Origin: JADCRZ01 sp039921525 | GTDB lineage: Bacteria > Bacteroidota > Bacteroidia > Chitinophagales > Chitinophagaceae | Assembly (NCBI GenBank): GCA_039921525.1 | Contig: JBDSBP010000124.1 | Coordinates: 7,904-71,903, forward strand | Length of the DNA: 64,000 nt | Direction of reading: 5' to 3' | Shown here: positions 26,516-36,059 of the stretch, one piece after another | Layout: each line of letters opens with the position of its first letter | Position numbering within the stretch: position 1 is the first letter of the stretch | Translations under genes and position numbers: made by a program | The notes under the pieces: generated by a model | Seen by the model: the letters and a program-made list of their open reading frames with translations, nothing else | The model's database searches: none | Told to the model about the DNA's origin: nothing

Positions 26516-28210
26516 TCAATCCTTCTTGTTTTTTAAAGTTGATTTTTGTAGTTTTTGTTTAGATTCCGGTTTTAAAGTAGAGGCTAATTTTAAAGCGCCA
26601 TAAGCATTTAAAACGCCACCGGAGGTAGATATATCTGATAAAAGAACCATCTCATCACTTCCCGGTAATTTTACCTTGGAGGGGAGGGGAGTAGCTGATT
26701 TTTCGATCGCGTATTTTACCTGCTCAGGGCTTAAGTTGGGAAAATAACTCAGCACCAATGCAGCCACTCCGGCCACAACGGGTGAAGCCATGCTCGTTCC
26801 CTGTAAGTTACCGTACGCATTTCCACCAGGAAGCGTTGAATAAATTTTTGTGCCGGGAGAAAATACATCCACTTCTTTTTTGCCGTAATTAGAGAAGGAA
26901 GCCGTATAACTTTTAAACATAGGTTCAGCCAGGGGATCGCTGCTCGCGCCTACTGTAATCCAATTGGTTGCACGGGTTTTCGCAGCTTTAAAAGAGGGAT
27001 TTGGGAAGTTGTCTGCGGTATCCACATCGGCAGCATCATTACCTGCAGCATGCACAAGCAATACTCCTTTTGAATCAGCGTAAAGAACCGCGCTGTCAAC
27101 CCAATTCTTTTCAGGTGAAAAACTCTTGCCAAAGCTCATATTAATAACCCTGGCACCATTGTCCACTGCATAACGAATGGCCAATGCAATATCTTTATCG
27201 TGTTCATCGCCATCTGGAACTGCACGAACCATCATAATACGCACATTGTCTGCTATCCCATCCATACCTATTCCGTTATTCCTTTTTGCACCGATAATGC
27301 CTGATACATGGGTTCCGTGAAGCGGTGTTCCGGCCATTATATCATTATTGCCATAAAACCGGTCATCGAAGTTTGTTTCATCATCTTTAACAATCTCCGC
27401 ACGATAATTTTCAGGTTCATTATTTAAAGACTCCTTCTTTTTTTGTTCCCCGGTAATATATTCCCGTAAGCCATCAATAAATTCTTTATTGGTTGTTTCC
27501 ATCATATTGTTGGCTTTAAGCATATATAACACAGCCCCTTTTGCTTTCTGTTCATCTGAACCGGTGGGCGCAAATTTGTCAAGGTCTTTACCGGTATAGG
27601 TCTCCGTGCCAAGTGATTTACGAAGAATGCTATCTCCTCTTACCAATGTTTCCAGCATTCGCTGCATAATCATCATATCCATTCCGCCATCGGTAGCGTC
27701 TCCTTCGATCTTTGATTTTACTTTTAACCACTCCTGGTATTGCTCTTTTTCATCCGCGCTCATGGAAGTGCTGTCAATTATTTTATTGCTGAATATTTTT
27801 TTGAGTTTGTGGTACACCCTGGCTCCTTCATAGGAATCATTCTTCACATTTCTTCCATCCTTTCCTCCGATAAAATTCCATCCATGAACATCATCAATGT
27901 ATCCGTTCTTATCATCATCAATACCGTTACCCGGAATTTCATTAGGATTCGTCCACAAAATATCTTTCAGGTCTTCGTGAAGTGTGTCTACACCTGAATC
28001 TATCACAGCAACGATAACAGGGGTACTTTTCTTGCCTTTCACAAAATCATACGCTTTGTCCAGGCTTATTCCATAATAACCATCTTTGTCTATATCCAGC
28101 AAATGCCAGCCCTTTGGTAATTCTTTGATTGAAGTACCCTGAGCAATAGACACCGAACTCACACAAAGCAGGGTTATTGCGATGCCCATCATCCCCAAAA
28201 ATTTCTTCAT
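26516..28210 (-). CDS. Subtilisin-like S8 serine protease
   Basis: Exported protease of 564 residues with a signal peptide ending near SIAQG. The catalytic triad is complete: Asp71 in VIDSGVD, His298 in LHGTHVSG, and Ser473 in GTSMASP; the oxyanion Asn lies in HAAGNDAAD. An insertion of more than 200 residues separates the Asp and His motifs, which is common in Bacteroidota members. The C-terminus is a short Lys-rich tail, not a type IX sorting domain. The gene is followed by a strong terminator. Confidence 0.93.
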   Translation of the reverse strand: MKKFLGMMGIAITLLCVSSVSIAQGTSIKELPKGWHLLDIDKDGYYGISLDKAYDFVKGKKSTPVIVAVIDSGVDTLHEDLKDILWTNPNEIPGNGIDDDKNGYIDDVHGWNFIGGKDGRNVKNDSYEGARVYHKLKKIFSNKIIDSTSMSADEKEQYQEWLKVKSKIEGDATDGGMDMMIMQRMLETLVRGDSILRKSLGTETYTGKDLDKFAPTGSDEQKAKGAVLYMLKANNMMETTNKEFIDGLREYITGEQKKKESLNNEPENYRAEIVKDDETNFDDRFYGNNDIMAGTPLHGTHVSGIIGAKRNNGIGMDGIADNVRIMMVRAVPDGDEHDKDIALAIRYAVDNGARVINMSFGKSFSPEKNWVDSAVLYADSKGVLLVHAAGNDAADVDTADNFPNPSFKAAKTRATNWITVGASSDPLAEPMFKSYTASFSNYGKKEVDVFSPGTKIYSTLPGGNAYGNLQGTSMASPVVAGVAALVLSYFPNLSPEQVKYAIEKSATPLPSKVKLPGSDEMVLLSDISTSGGVLNAYGALKLASTLKPESKQKLQKSTLKNKKD

Positions 28211-28315
28211 ACTTTTTTCAATTTATCGTTTTGTAAATAACCTGCGAATTTCTGTATTATTTATTGGATATAGTTATCACTTGCAGAAAATTAAGATTAA
28301 TTTATCAGGCATTAT

Positions 28316-29839
28316 TTACAAATCGAACCTGATACCTTGCGCCAGCGGCATTTTGTCGCTGTAATTAATGGTATTGGTTTGACGTCTCATATAGGCCTTC
28401 CAGGCATCGCTGCCACTTTCACGCCCGCCTCCTGTTTCTTTTTCCCCACCGAACGCACCGCCTATTTCGGCACCGCTGGTACCAATATTAACGTTTGCAA
28501 TACCACAATCACTTCCTGCAACTGACAGATAAAGTTCTGATTCTCTCAGGTGGTTGGTCATTATTGAAGAAGATAAACCCTGGGGCACATCATTTTGCAT
28601 AAAAATGGCTTCTTCAATAGTATTGTATTTAATAACGTAAAGAATAGGTGCAAAAGTCTCCTGCTGAACAATATTGAAACTATTTTTTACTTCGGCAATA
28701 CATGGTTTAACGTAACATCCACTTTCAAATTGGTCTCCTTCCACAAGACCGCCTTCAATAATAAAGTTCCCACCCTCCATTTTGCACTTCTTAATAGAGT
28801 TGAAATAATTATCTACTGCCATTTTATCAATCAACGGACCCACATGATTTTTTTCATCCAATGGATTGCCGATCCTTAACTGCTTATAGGCATTTACCAG
28901 TTTTTCTTTAAAGCTGCTGTACACTTTTTGCTGGATAAAAAGGCGACGGGTACTGGTGCAGCGTTGTCCGGCCGTTCCAACAGCGCCAAACACACATGCG
29001 GGTAACGCTATGTCAAGGTCAGCATGTTCAGAAATGACGATAGCATTATTACCACCAAGTTCTAACAGGCTTCTTCCAAGCCTTGCGCCTACTGCCGCGC
29101 CTACTGCCTTACCCATGCGGGTTGAGCCGGTAGCTGATACAAGCGAAATGCGGTTGTCGTTACTAATCCATTCACCGGCTTCTTTATTTCCAATTACCAG
29201 GCAGCTCACACCCTCCGGAACAGCATTTTTTTCAAATACTCGGGCTGTTATATGTTGACAGGCAATGGCACAGAGGGGAGTTTTTTCAGAAGGTTTCCAA
29301 ACACAAACATCGCCACAGACCCATGCCAGCATCGCGTTCCAGCTCCAGACGGCCACAGGGAAATTAAAGGCAGAGATAATGCCTACTATACCAAGGGGAT
29401 GATATTGCTCATACATCCGATGGCCGGCACGTTCGCTATGCATGGTAAATCCATGTAATTGCCGCGAAAGACCTACTGCGTAATCACAGATATCGATCAT
29501 TTCCTGTACTTCGCCCAACCCTTCCTGCAAACTTTTACCCATTTCATAAGAAACCAATTTCCCCAATTGTTCTTTATTTTGTCTTAATGCCTCTCCAATC
29601 TGTCGCACAATTTCCCCTCTTTTGGGAGCAGGCCAAAGCCGCCATTCCTTGAAAGCGCTCGTTGCCTTGTTCATCATCTTTTCGTAACCATCGCTATCAG
29701 AAATGGATACAGCGGCAATTAACCTGCCATCAACGGGAGAAAAAGATTCAATTGTTTCACTTCCGGAATCCAGCCATTGCAGGCCTGTTGAGACACCTTT
29801 GTTACTCGCCGAAATATTAAAATGTTTTAAGAAATCCAT
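28316..29839 (-). CDS. ALDH7-type aldehyde dehydrogenase (aminoadipate-semialdehyde/P6C-like)
   Basis: NAD-dependent dehydrogenase of 507 residues close in pattern to antiquitin (ALDH7A1) and bacterial AmaB. These oxidise alpha-aminoadipate semialdehyde in lysine breakdown. The catalytic Cys294 is in GQRCTSTRRLF and Glu260 in LELGGNNA. ISAFNFPVAVWSWN and KPSEKTPL are the family's binding loops. NIGTSGAEIGGAFGGEKETGGG near the C-terminus is an ALDH7 hallmark. No other lysine-catabolic gene is adjacent. Confidence 0.9.
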   Translation of the reverse strand: MDFLKHFNISASNKGVSTGLQWLDSGSETIESFSPVDGRLIAAVSISDSDGYEKMMNKATSAFKEWRLWPAPKRGEIVRQIGEALRQNKEQLGKLVSYEMGKSLQEGLGEVQEMIDICDYAVGLSRQLHGFTMHSERAGHRMYEQYHPLGIVGIISAFNFPVAVWSWNAMLAWVCGDVCVWKPSEKTPLCAIACQHITARVFEKNAVPEGVSCLVIGNKEAGEWISNDNRISLVSATGSTRMGKAVGAAVGARLGRSLLELGGNNAIVISEHADLDIALPACVFGAVGTAGQRCTSTRRLFIQQKVYSSFKEKLVNAYKQLRIGNPLDEKNHVGPLIDKMAVDNYFNSIKKCKMEGGNFIIEGGLVEGDQFESGCYVKPCIAEVKNSFNIVQQETFAPILYVIKYNTIEEAIFMQNDVPQGLSSSIMTNHLRESELYLSVAGSDCGIANVNIGTSGAEIGGAFGGEKETGGGRESGSDAWKAYMRRQTNTINYSDKMPLAQGIRFDL

Positions 29840-29865
29840 AATAGAGGCAAATTACGAATTAATCA

Positions 29866-30000
29866 ATAGCTATCAGCTGTCAGCTATCGACCGTCAGCTT
29901 TTGGCTAAGTAACATTTTGGCTTGTACATCCCTTAATAAACAATTATGTTAATTAGGTATCCTTCCAACGCTTTTTGCCGATGGCCGAAGGCTGATAGCT
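29866..30000. repeat. Inverted pair of GGCTATC-family heptamer arrays
   Basis: Degenerate units AGCTATC, AGCTGTC, AGCTATC, GACCGTC, AGCTTTT at 29866-29906 face the inverse orientation near 29981-30000 (GATGGCCGAAGGCTGATAGC). About 75 bases of AT-rich sequence separate them. The arrangement can fold into an imperfect long hairpin between the ALDH start and the pseudogene end. Confidence 0.7.
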
Positions 30001-31011
30001 CATTTCAACGCCAGCCTGAACTTATACCAGGTCACATCTTATTTTAGCAGGGCCGCTCTGTCAGCAGAGCTAGTTGAACTCCTATTCTGGCTGCCGCTAC
30101 CCATAGATCTTGCGCCGCCCATGCCGCCGCCTCTACCGCCTCCCATACCTCGTTCACCGCCCATGCCTCTTGGGCCTCCGCCTCTTCTGGCAACACGACT
30201 TCCACCACAACCACCGCTGTTTTGAAAACCTTTTATAACGATACCTACACTAAAATTTTTCATGGTATCAATTACTCTGAGTGGATATCCCAGTATATTT
30301 TTAATGGGTACAGCAGCCTCATAAACCAGTGTCATGTCAAACATAAACTGTCGGTTATTTTGGCTATCAGCTATCAGCAGTCAGCTATCAGGAAAACAAT
30401 GCTAGAATTAGTTTCCTCCTGATAGCTGAAGGCTGAAGGCTGATAGCCAAAGCGTCATTTTAGGGTTGACATAACACTAGATTATTGTCAGTATCTATTT
30501 TCATCGCAAGTTGAATAACCTGTTTATCATTCAGATCATAAGAACGGTTTTCAAAATGTTGAAATCCGGTAATCGTATAAGTAGAAGATTGCAATAGCAT
30601 TTCTTCTTTGCGCGATCTTTTATTTACATTTCCGCCATCGGCCGTGCGTTCTTTAGTGTCGTCGGATTTGGGATACGCCGGGCTCTTCCCGGGAAAGTTA
30701 ATGCCAATATTTTTACTGTCACCGCCTGCGGGATCAAAATAAACAGTCATGCCCATGCGAAGTATTTTCTGTTCAGTCGCCTCGTCCTTACATAGCAAGT
30801 CTATATAAACATTCTCTCTATCATTAGTAATTGAATATTGAATGGTACCCGGTTTATTTCCAAAACGTAAAGGAAGATCCCAATCATTTAGATCGGCATT
30901 TGCCGTTACGGAACTCTTTTGAAAGGTTCCTTCGGCATTTAATTTATGGGAGCAATAGTTACAAAGAATAATTGAAAAAAAGGAGAAAACAAACAATAAT
31001 GTTTTTTGCAT
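30000..31011 (-). pseudogene. Disrupted gene: CBM9/DOMON-like protein with Gly-rich tail
   Basis: Two ORFs on the same strand look like halves of one gene. The 5' half (30460-31011, 183 residues) has a signal-like start, then a beta-rich part (LNDWDLPLRFG, ENVYIDLLCKDEA, MTVYFDPAGG) resembling DOMON/CBM9 sandwiches. It stops in NNLVLCQP. The 3' half (30039-30344) resumes with LVYEAAVPIKNILGYP and a Gly/Met-rich tail. Between them is an inverted-repeat insertion. After the 3' half's TAA at 30039-30041 the same frame continues DVTWYKFRLALK to a TGA at 30000-30002, which looks like the original C-terminus lost by a nonsense mutation. Function unknown. Confidence 0.75.
30328..30478. mobile_element. 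MITE-like insertion with heptamer arrays inside a gene
   Basis: Ends AGTGTCATGTCAA (30328-30340) and TTGACATAACACT (30466-30478) are inverted repeats with one mismatch. Just inside lie GGCTATC-family arrays in opposite orientation (about 30362-30390 and 30419-30448). They flank a short unique loop. The gene sequence on each side carries CTAGTGTTATG and CTGGTTTATG, a diverged candidate target duplication. No coding capacity. Confidence 0.7.
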
Positions 31012-31158
31012 GATCGTATTTTAGACGATCATAAAAGTATTGTGATGGGTAACATTTAATTGGAAACGAGATTGAATTAACGCTATAATAACGAGCCATT
31101 CCGGCAAAAGCATCATATGTTACATATCTATAAAAAGTAGTCAGCCTTAGCCTATCAT

Positions 31159-31617
31159 TTACCTGACATTTTTCGGATAGGGGTTTTCTGCAAAATAAGA
31201 AGGTACAGGTATCAGGCTGCTTCCCCAATAAGATACAATCGTTTTAAACATCAACTGAATATCTTTAAAATCAGTGGGTTTTTGAAAGTAACCCTGGATA
31301 GAACTATTGTAAGCGCTAAAAATATGACTAATATGAGATGAAGTTGAAAAGAACAAAAATGGAATACTTTTCAGACTTAAGAAATTCTCTTTATTCAATT
31401 CTGCCCTGAGTTCAATACCATTCATTTTTGGCATGTTTATATCACACAAAATAAAAAAACAGGGGTCAATACTGATCTTCAGGTACGCTAGTGCTACCTC
31501 TGCAGATTGAAATAGTAAAATTTCGTTTTTGAGATGTAGAGAGTCAAATGCCAGTTTGTATGTTTCCAAATCCTCCATATCATCATCAATAAGGATAATG
31601 GGACCGATCTTTTCCAT
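31159..31617 (-). CDS. Single-domain response regulator (CheY-like)
   Basis: Receiver-only protein of about 152 residues. The start is the ATG at 31617; the GTG two codons upstream is less likely. The acidic pocket is IDDDMED (Asp11-13). The phospho-acceptor is Asp59 in LCDINMPKMNG. The switch Ser/Thr lies in FFSTSS, and the conserved Lys in FQKPTDF. There is no output domain. No histidine kinase is adjacent, so it is an orphan, a common type in Bacteroidota phosphorelays. The C-terminal 20 residues extend beyond the domain. Confidence 0.9.
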   Translation of the reverse strand: MEKIGPIILIDDDMEDLETYKLAFDSLHLKNEILLFQSAEVALAYLKISIDPCFFILCDINMPKMNGIELRAELNKENFLSLKSIPFLFFSTSSHISHIFSAYNSSIQGYFQKPTDFKDIQLMFKTIVSYWGSSLIPVPSYFAENPYPKNVR

Positions 31618-31714
31618 GAACACGAGGTTTTAGTCTCTTAAGTTAACCTATAATTTCAAAGTAATCATATATGTTTAACTTACGTGTGTTCACATCTATG
31701 CGGCAACCTTTTAA

Positions 31715-31830
31715 GAGGTGTGAGGTATGAGGGATGAGTATGGTTATCAGCTATCGGCTATCAGCTATCGGCTTTGGTTACCAGGTTAGTCCTATGTTTC
31801 AATGTCAATAACTTGGAAGTTATATAAAAG
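31715..31830. repeat. Composite dispersed repeat, copy 2
   Basis: Same architecture as 23561-23670: GGTGTGA/GGTATGA units (31715-31738), a short spacer, a GGCTATC array (31743-31773), then a tail ending in ACTTGGAAGTTATATAAAAG. The tails of the two copies match at most positions, while the number of heptamers differs. The remaining bases of this 306-base gap up to 31889 hold nothing I recognise. Confidence 0.9.
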
Positions 31831-31888
31831 CTATGAGATATGAGATTGATAAAATAAGCCTGCTAAATTTATTAATCTCAAACTCACT

Positions 31889-31929
31889 CATTAACCATTA
31901 ACCATTAATAATTAATAATTAACAATTAA
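31889..31929. repeat. Heptamer array, TTAACCA to AATTAAT transition
   Basis: Six units: TTAACCA twice, then TTAATAA twice, TTAACAA and TTAAC. The array changes unit sequence along its length while keeping the 7-bp phase, and ends exactly at the panB stop codon. Confidence 0.9.
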
Positions 31930-32745
31930 CTAATACTGCTCGCTATCATTTGGGAAATCCTTCTTTTTAACGTCGATGATATATTGCTTCACAGCATCAG
32001 TAATCTGTTTGTTAAGGTTTAAATACTGGCGCAGAAAACGGGGTTTGAATTCAGTATTGATGCCCAGCAGATCATGCATTACGAGCACCTGTCCATCACA
32101 AAATTTTCCGGCGCCAATACCAATCGTTGGAATTAATAAACTTTCTGAAACTTCTTTAGCCAGTAATGCAGGAATTTTTTCCAGCACTATGGCAAAGCAT
32201 CCGGCCTCCTGCAAAAGCAGTGCATCCTTTTTTAGTTTTTCTGCTTCTTCAATCTCCTTCGCTCGTACGGTATATGTGCCGAACTTATAAATAGATTGTG
32301 GAGTTAATCCTAAATGGCCCATCACGGGTACACCCGATGAGAGGATTCGTTTAATGGATTCCAGTATTTCTTCACCACCTTCGAGCTTAATAGAATGTGC
32401 ACCTGTTTCTTTCATAATGCGGATCGTAGAGCTCAACGCTTCTTTTGAATTACCCTGGTATGAACCGAAGGGAAGGTCTACCGTTACAAGGCTTCGGTTA
32501 ATTCCTCTTACTACTGAAGAAGCATGATAGATCATTTGATCTAATGTGATGGGCAAAGTTGTTTCATGGCCCGCCATAACATTACTCGCTGAATCTCCAA
32601 CCAACACAATATCGATACCCGCATCATCAAAAATTTTAGCAAAGGAAAAGTCATAAGCCGTAATCATGGAGATTTTCTCTCCATCAGATTTCATTTTCTG
32701 CAGCGTATGGGTGGTAACTTTTTTAATTTCCTTGTGAATGGACAT
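31930..32745 (-). CDS. panB: 3-methyl-2-oxobutanoate hydroxymethyltransferase
   Basis: Cytosolic first-step enzyme of pantothenate synthesis: ketoisovalerate plus methylene-THF gives ketopantoate. The 271-residue length is normal. Family motifs are MITAYDFSFAKIFDDAG, VLVGDSASNVMAGH (magnesium ligand Asp), IKLEGGEE, PVMGHLGLTPQS and IGIGAGKFCDGQVLV. The other pan genes are not in view. Its stop abuts a heptamer array, and its 5' leader holds a TTTAAAC-family array. Confidence 0.95.
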   Translation of the reverse strand: MSIHKEIKKVTTHTLQKMKSDGEKISMITAYDFSFAKIFDDAGIDIVLVGDSASNVMAGHETTLPITLDQMIYHASSVVRGINRSLVTVDLPFGSYQGNSKEALSSTIRIMKETGAHSIKLEGGEEILESIKRILSSGVPVMGHLGLTPQSIYKFGTYTVRAKEIEEAEKLKKDALLLQEAGCFAIVLEKIPALLAKEVSESLLIPTIGIGAGKFCDGQVLVMHDLLGINTEFKPRFLRQYLNLNKQITDAVKQYIIDVKKKDFPNDSEQY

Positions 32746-32921
32746 GGATGGGTAGTTTAAAGTTTAGAATTCAAGGTTTAAAGTTAGGGCAGTTCGTTAG
32801 TTTGATAGTTCGCCCCTTCGTTAATTCGATTGTTCGTTAATTAGTCGTTCGTTAATTAATAGATCGTTCGTTCATTTTTCTTCCTCATACCTCACACCTC
32901 ATACCCCATGCCTCACACCTC
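32746..32921. repeat. Three heptamer-like families in one intergenic gap
   Basis: Reading left to right: GTTTAAA-type units (about 32755-32787), a looser TTCGTTA-type array (about 32792-32877, period 7 to 8), and CCTCACA/CCTCATA units, the inverse of GGTGTGA/GGTATGA (about 32884-32921). The last array includes the ppx stop codon, complement of 32913-32915, and its last two codons. Confidence 0.8.
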
Positions 32922-33809
32922 CATCTCCTGCATCATAAGTTCCTTGTATAAATGCTGAATCAATCCATCGGCCAACCCGATTTTGGGAACAAATATTTCC
33001 TCGGCATCCGCCCAACGCATTACGTTTACATATATCAGCAAGGCAGGTACAATAACGTCTGCCCTGTCTTCCCGCAGGCTATACAATTTCATTCGCTGGT
33101 ATAATGGCACACTGCTGAATTCTTTATGATACTCTTTCAGCAATTCAAACGACAAAGGCTTCCCATCTTTTTTCTTTGACATAGAAAAAACTTTATTGAT
33201 ATTACCCCCTGTGCCAATGGCCACCAGGTTCTTATATGATTTGGTTTTATCGCGAATAAAATCCCTAAGCCTGTTCCATTGAGATTCTCCCACCTGGTTT
33301 TTTAATAAGCGGATGGTGCCTATATCAAATGATTCTTTAAATATCATTTGATTGTCGTAAAAAAGAGTAAGTTCAGTGCTGCCGCCACCTACATCAATAT
33401 ATAAATAAGGATGATCTTTGTTTAAATTTTCTGCGATATGACTCTCATATATAACCGCTGCTTCTTCCTCGCCGGTGATCACTTCTACGAGTATACCGGT
33501 GTCGTCTTTAATTCTCTTTAACACTTCAGCGGCATTTGTTGCGTCTCTCATAGCTGATGTGGCGCAGGCCTTGTAATGTTTTACGTTGTATACCTCCAGC
33601 AGGTATTTGTATGCGTTAAGGGTTTGTATAATCATCTCCTGCTTTGCGGGAAGTATCTTTTTATATTCAAATACGTCGAAGCCCAAACGAAGAGGAACCC
33701 GGATCAGGTTGAGTTTATTAAATGCTGGAGGGGAACCGCTGATTTTAACCACCTCGGAAATTAAAAGCCTTGCCGCGTTACTTCCGATGTCTATTGCTGC
33801 CAGTCTCAA
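32913..33809 (-). CDS. ppx: Exopolyphosphatase (Ppx/GppA family)
   Basis: Hydrolyses terminal phosphates from polyphosphate or pppGpp; 298 residues, the short two-domain form. ASKHA-fold phosphate motifs are present: AAIDIGSNAARLLI at the N-terminus, VITGEEEAAVIYES, YIDVGGGSTEL and AIGTGGNINKV. The gene starts 17 bases after ppk1, which indicates an operon pairing polyphosphate synthesis with breakdown. The stop codon is part of a heptamer array. Confidence 0.92.
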   Translation of the reverse strand: MRLAAIDIGSNAARLLISEVVKISGSPPAFNKLNLIRVPLRLGFDVFEYKKILPAKQEMIIQTLNAYKYLLEVYNVKHYKACATSAMRDATNAAEVLKRIKDDTGILVEVITGEEEAAVIYESHIAENLNKDHPYLYIDVGGGSTELTLFYDNQMIFKESFDIGTIRLLKNQVGESQWNRLRDFIRDKTKSYKNLVAIGTGGNINKVFSMSKKKDGKPLSFELLKEYHKEFSSVPLYQRMKLYSLREDRADVIVPALLIYVNVMRWADAEEIFVPKIGLADGLIQHLYKELMMQEMEV

Positions 33810-33826
33810 AATAATAGGTGTTTAAA

Positions 33827-35965
33827 TTATGAGATAATAGATATTTCCCCGGCGGAAACATCCTTTATTTCCTGCGCCTGTTTTTTATCCTGCTGACTGA
33901 TTGATAAAAGATAATTATAAGTATCGATCTGTGATCTTACTTTAACATCCCTGTCCATATCGTATTTAACATACTCATTACTCAGGTCATTATTTAGAAT
34001 ACGAGCTTTTACATTATCACTTAACTGGATATTCAGCATCTTTTTCAATACTTTTTTAATGCCTTCATCAAAAATTGGACAGGTTGCTTCCACGCGGTGA
34101 TCGAGGTTGCGTACCATCCAGTCTGCTGAAGATATAAAAACTTTTTCTTTGCCGCCATTGTGAAATATGAATACCCGCGCATGTTCCAAATATTCATCGA
34201 TTATACTAATGGCTGTAATATGTTTTATAAATTTTTCGTTTTCAGTAAACATGCAGTTTATTCCCCGGATAATCATTTTTATCTCCACGCCTTCCTTTGC
34301 TGCTTCGTATAATTTTTCAATGAGTTCATCATCGGAAAGGGAATTCATTTTAAGCAGGATGGATGCAGGGTAATCGGCTTTGGCACTCTTTATCTCCCGG
34401 TTAATCATTTTTAATAATTCTTTGCGCAAACTGGTTGGGCAGGGTATTAGCGTAGTGCATTCTTTCAAAAAATGAAGACCGTCCTTAGGCTTTTCCAAAA
34501 AATTAAACATACGGTTTACATCGGCCATAATATGACGATTAGCCGTCAAGAGGCAATGATCGCCATACAGCATGGCGGTCTTTTCATTCAGGTTACCGGT
34601 ACTTACAAAACCATAATTAATAGTTAGGTTATTAACCCGTTTTTTTATTATGCAGATCTTTGAATGAACTTTCATTTCGGGCAAGCCGATGATTACTTTT
34701 ACGCCTTCATCTTCCAGTCGCTCCTTCCATTCAATATTGGCTTCTTCTTCAAACCTTGCTCGTAGTTCAAGCATCACCGTTACATGTTTGCCATTTCGAA
34801 CCCCGTTGATCAGGGCGTTCACTATTTTTGAATTTTGCGCCAGCCGGTAACAGGTTATTTTAATGGAAGTAACATTCGGATCAATAGCCGCTTCGCGCAG
34901 CATATCAATTACCGGGTTAAAGGAGTGATACGGAAAGTGAAGCATGATATCTTTCTCCAGTACCGTATCGGTAACTCTTTTTGAATTCGCCAGCAGGGGG
35001 TGTTGAAACGGTTTTTTGCGTTGGCCCTTTTTAGGAAAAACACTATCCGGAAAATCCATAAAGTGCCGGTAATTATGAATACGGCCGCCAGGAATTAAAT
35101 TGTCTTTCTTTGTTAAGTTCATCCGGCGCATAAGGTATTCCAATAGCCCGGGATCTATTTCTTTGTCGTAAACAAACCGCACGGGTTTGCCTTTACGCCG
35201 GTTCTTCAGTCCTTTCTCAATTTTTTGGATGATGGAAGTGTCCACATCTGTGTCCATATCAAGTTCGGCATCCCTGGTTACTTTAAAAATCCATGAATCA
35301 TATTTGTCGTACCCGAAATAAGAAAAAATGGAAGGCAGGTTATAACGAATAACATCTTCCAGTAAAATAATAGCGTGTTCCCCGGGTGGAGAGGGAAGCA
35401 ATACGAACCTTCCCAACGTTTTTCCCGGCACTTCGATAATAGCATATTTTTGCGAATAAGCGGAATCCTGCCGGGAAAGCACTACTCCCAAAAAGATGGA
35501 TTTATCCCTGAGATAGGGGAATTGCTGAATGCTTTCTATCATTAACGGGATAGTATTGGAACGCACTTCTTCTTCAAAATACCGGATAACAAATACCCGT
35601 TGCTCGCGGTTTAACTGTTTTTCCGTAAGAATGAAAATTTTTTCTTTTTCGAGTTCCTGGGAAATACTATCCCATATCCTGTTGAATTCGCTTTGCTGGC
35701 GTAATACAGTAGATTGAATTTCTTCCAGGATCTTATCGGGCGACTGTTCCAAATGCATATGTGATTTATTGCCCAGAGCCATCATACGTTTTAAGGTTGC
35801 CACCCTTACCCTGAAAAATTCATCCAGGTTGTTAGAGAATATTCCCAGGAACCGGATACGCTCTCTTAACGGAACGCTTTGATCGGCCGCTTCCTGTAAT
35901 ACCCTTGCATTGAACGATAACCAGCTGATATCCCTAACTATAGTTCTTCGTTTTGTATCCGTCAT
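33827..35965 (-). CDS. ppk1: Polyphosphate kinase 1
   Basis: Membrane-associated enzyme that polymerises the gamma-phosphate of ATP into polyphosphate; 712 residues as expected. The N-terminal domain has RDISWLSFNARVLQEA and FSNNLDEFFRVRV. The phospholipase-D-like catalytic half contains the autophosphorylated His434 in KVHSKICII. It also has ITCYRLA, TGNLNEKTAMLYGDH and SSADWMVRNLDHRVE. It is followed directly by ppx. Confidence 0.95.
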   Translation of the reverse strand: MTDTKRRTIVRDISWLSFNARVLQEAADQSVPLRERIRFLGIFSNNLDEFFRVRVATLKRMMALGNKSHMHLEQSPDKILEEIQSTVLRQQSEFNRIWDSISQELEKEKIFILTEKQLNREQRVFVIRYFEEEVRSNTIPLMIESIQQFPYLRDKSIFLGVVLSRQDSAYSQKYAIIEVPGKTLGRFVLLPSPPGEHAIILLEDVIRYNLPSIFSYFGYDKYDSWIFKVTRDAELDMDTDVDTSIIQKIEKGLKNRRKGKPVRFVYDKEIDPGLLEYLMRRMNLTKKDNLIPGGRIHNYRHFMDFPDSVFPKKGQRKKPFQHPLLANSKRVTDTVLEKDIMLHFPYHSFNPVIDMLREAAIDPNVTSIKITCYRLAQNSKIVNALINGVRNGKHVTVMLELRARFEEEANIEWKERLEDEGVKVIIGLPEMKVHSKICIIKKRVNNLTINYGFVSTGNLNEKTAMLYGDHCLLTANRHIMADVNRMFNFLEKPKDGLHFLKECTTLIPCPTSLRKELLKMINREIKSAKADYPASILLKMNSLSDDELIEKLYEAAKEGVEIKMIIRGINCMFTENEKFIKHITAISIIDEYLEHARVFIFHNGGKEKVFISSADWMVRNLDHRVEATCPIFDEGIKKVLKKMLNIQLSDNVKARILNNDLSNEYVKYDMDRDVKVRSQIDTYNYLLSISQQDKKQAQEIKDVSAGEISIIS

Positions 35966-36059
35966 TTAAATCCTTTTGTTAAAGGTAAAACCAGTAGCTT
36001 AACTAATAAATTAAATAAATCTACATTCGCGTGTATAACGCAATATTATTAATTAATTT

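Noticed and set aside
32746..32921. Diversity-generating retroelement or retron non-coding RNA in the repeat-rich gap
   Set aside because: No reverse transcriptase, template/variable repeat pair or adenine-biased differences are visible in the window.
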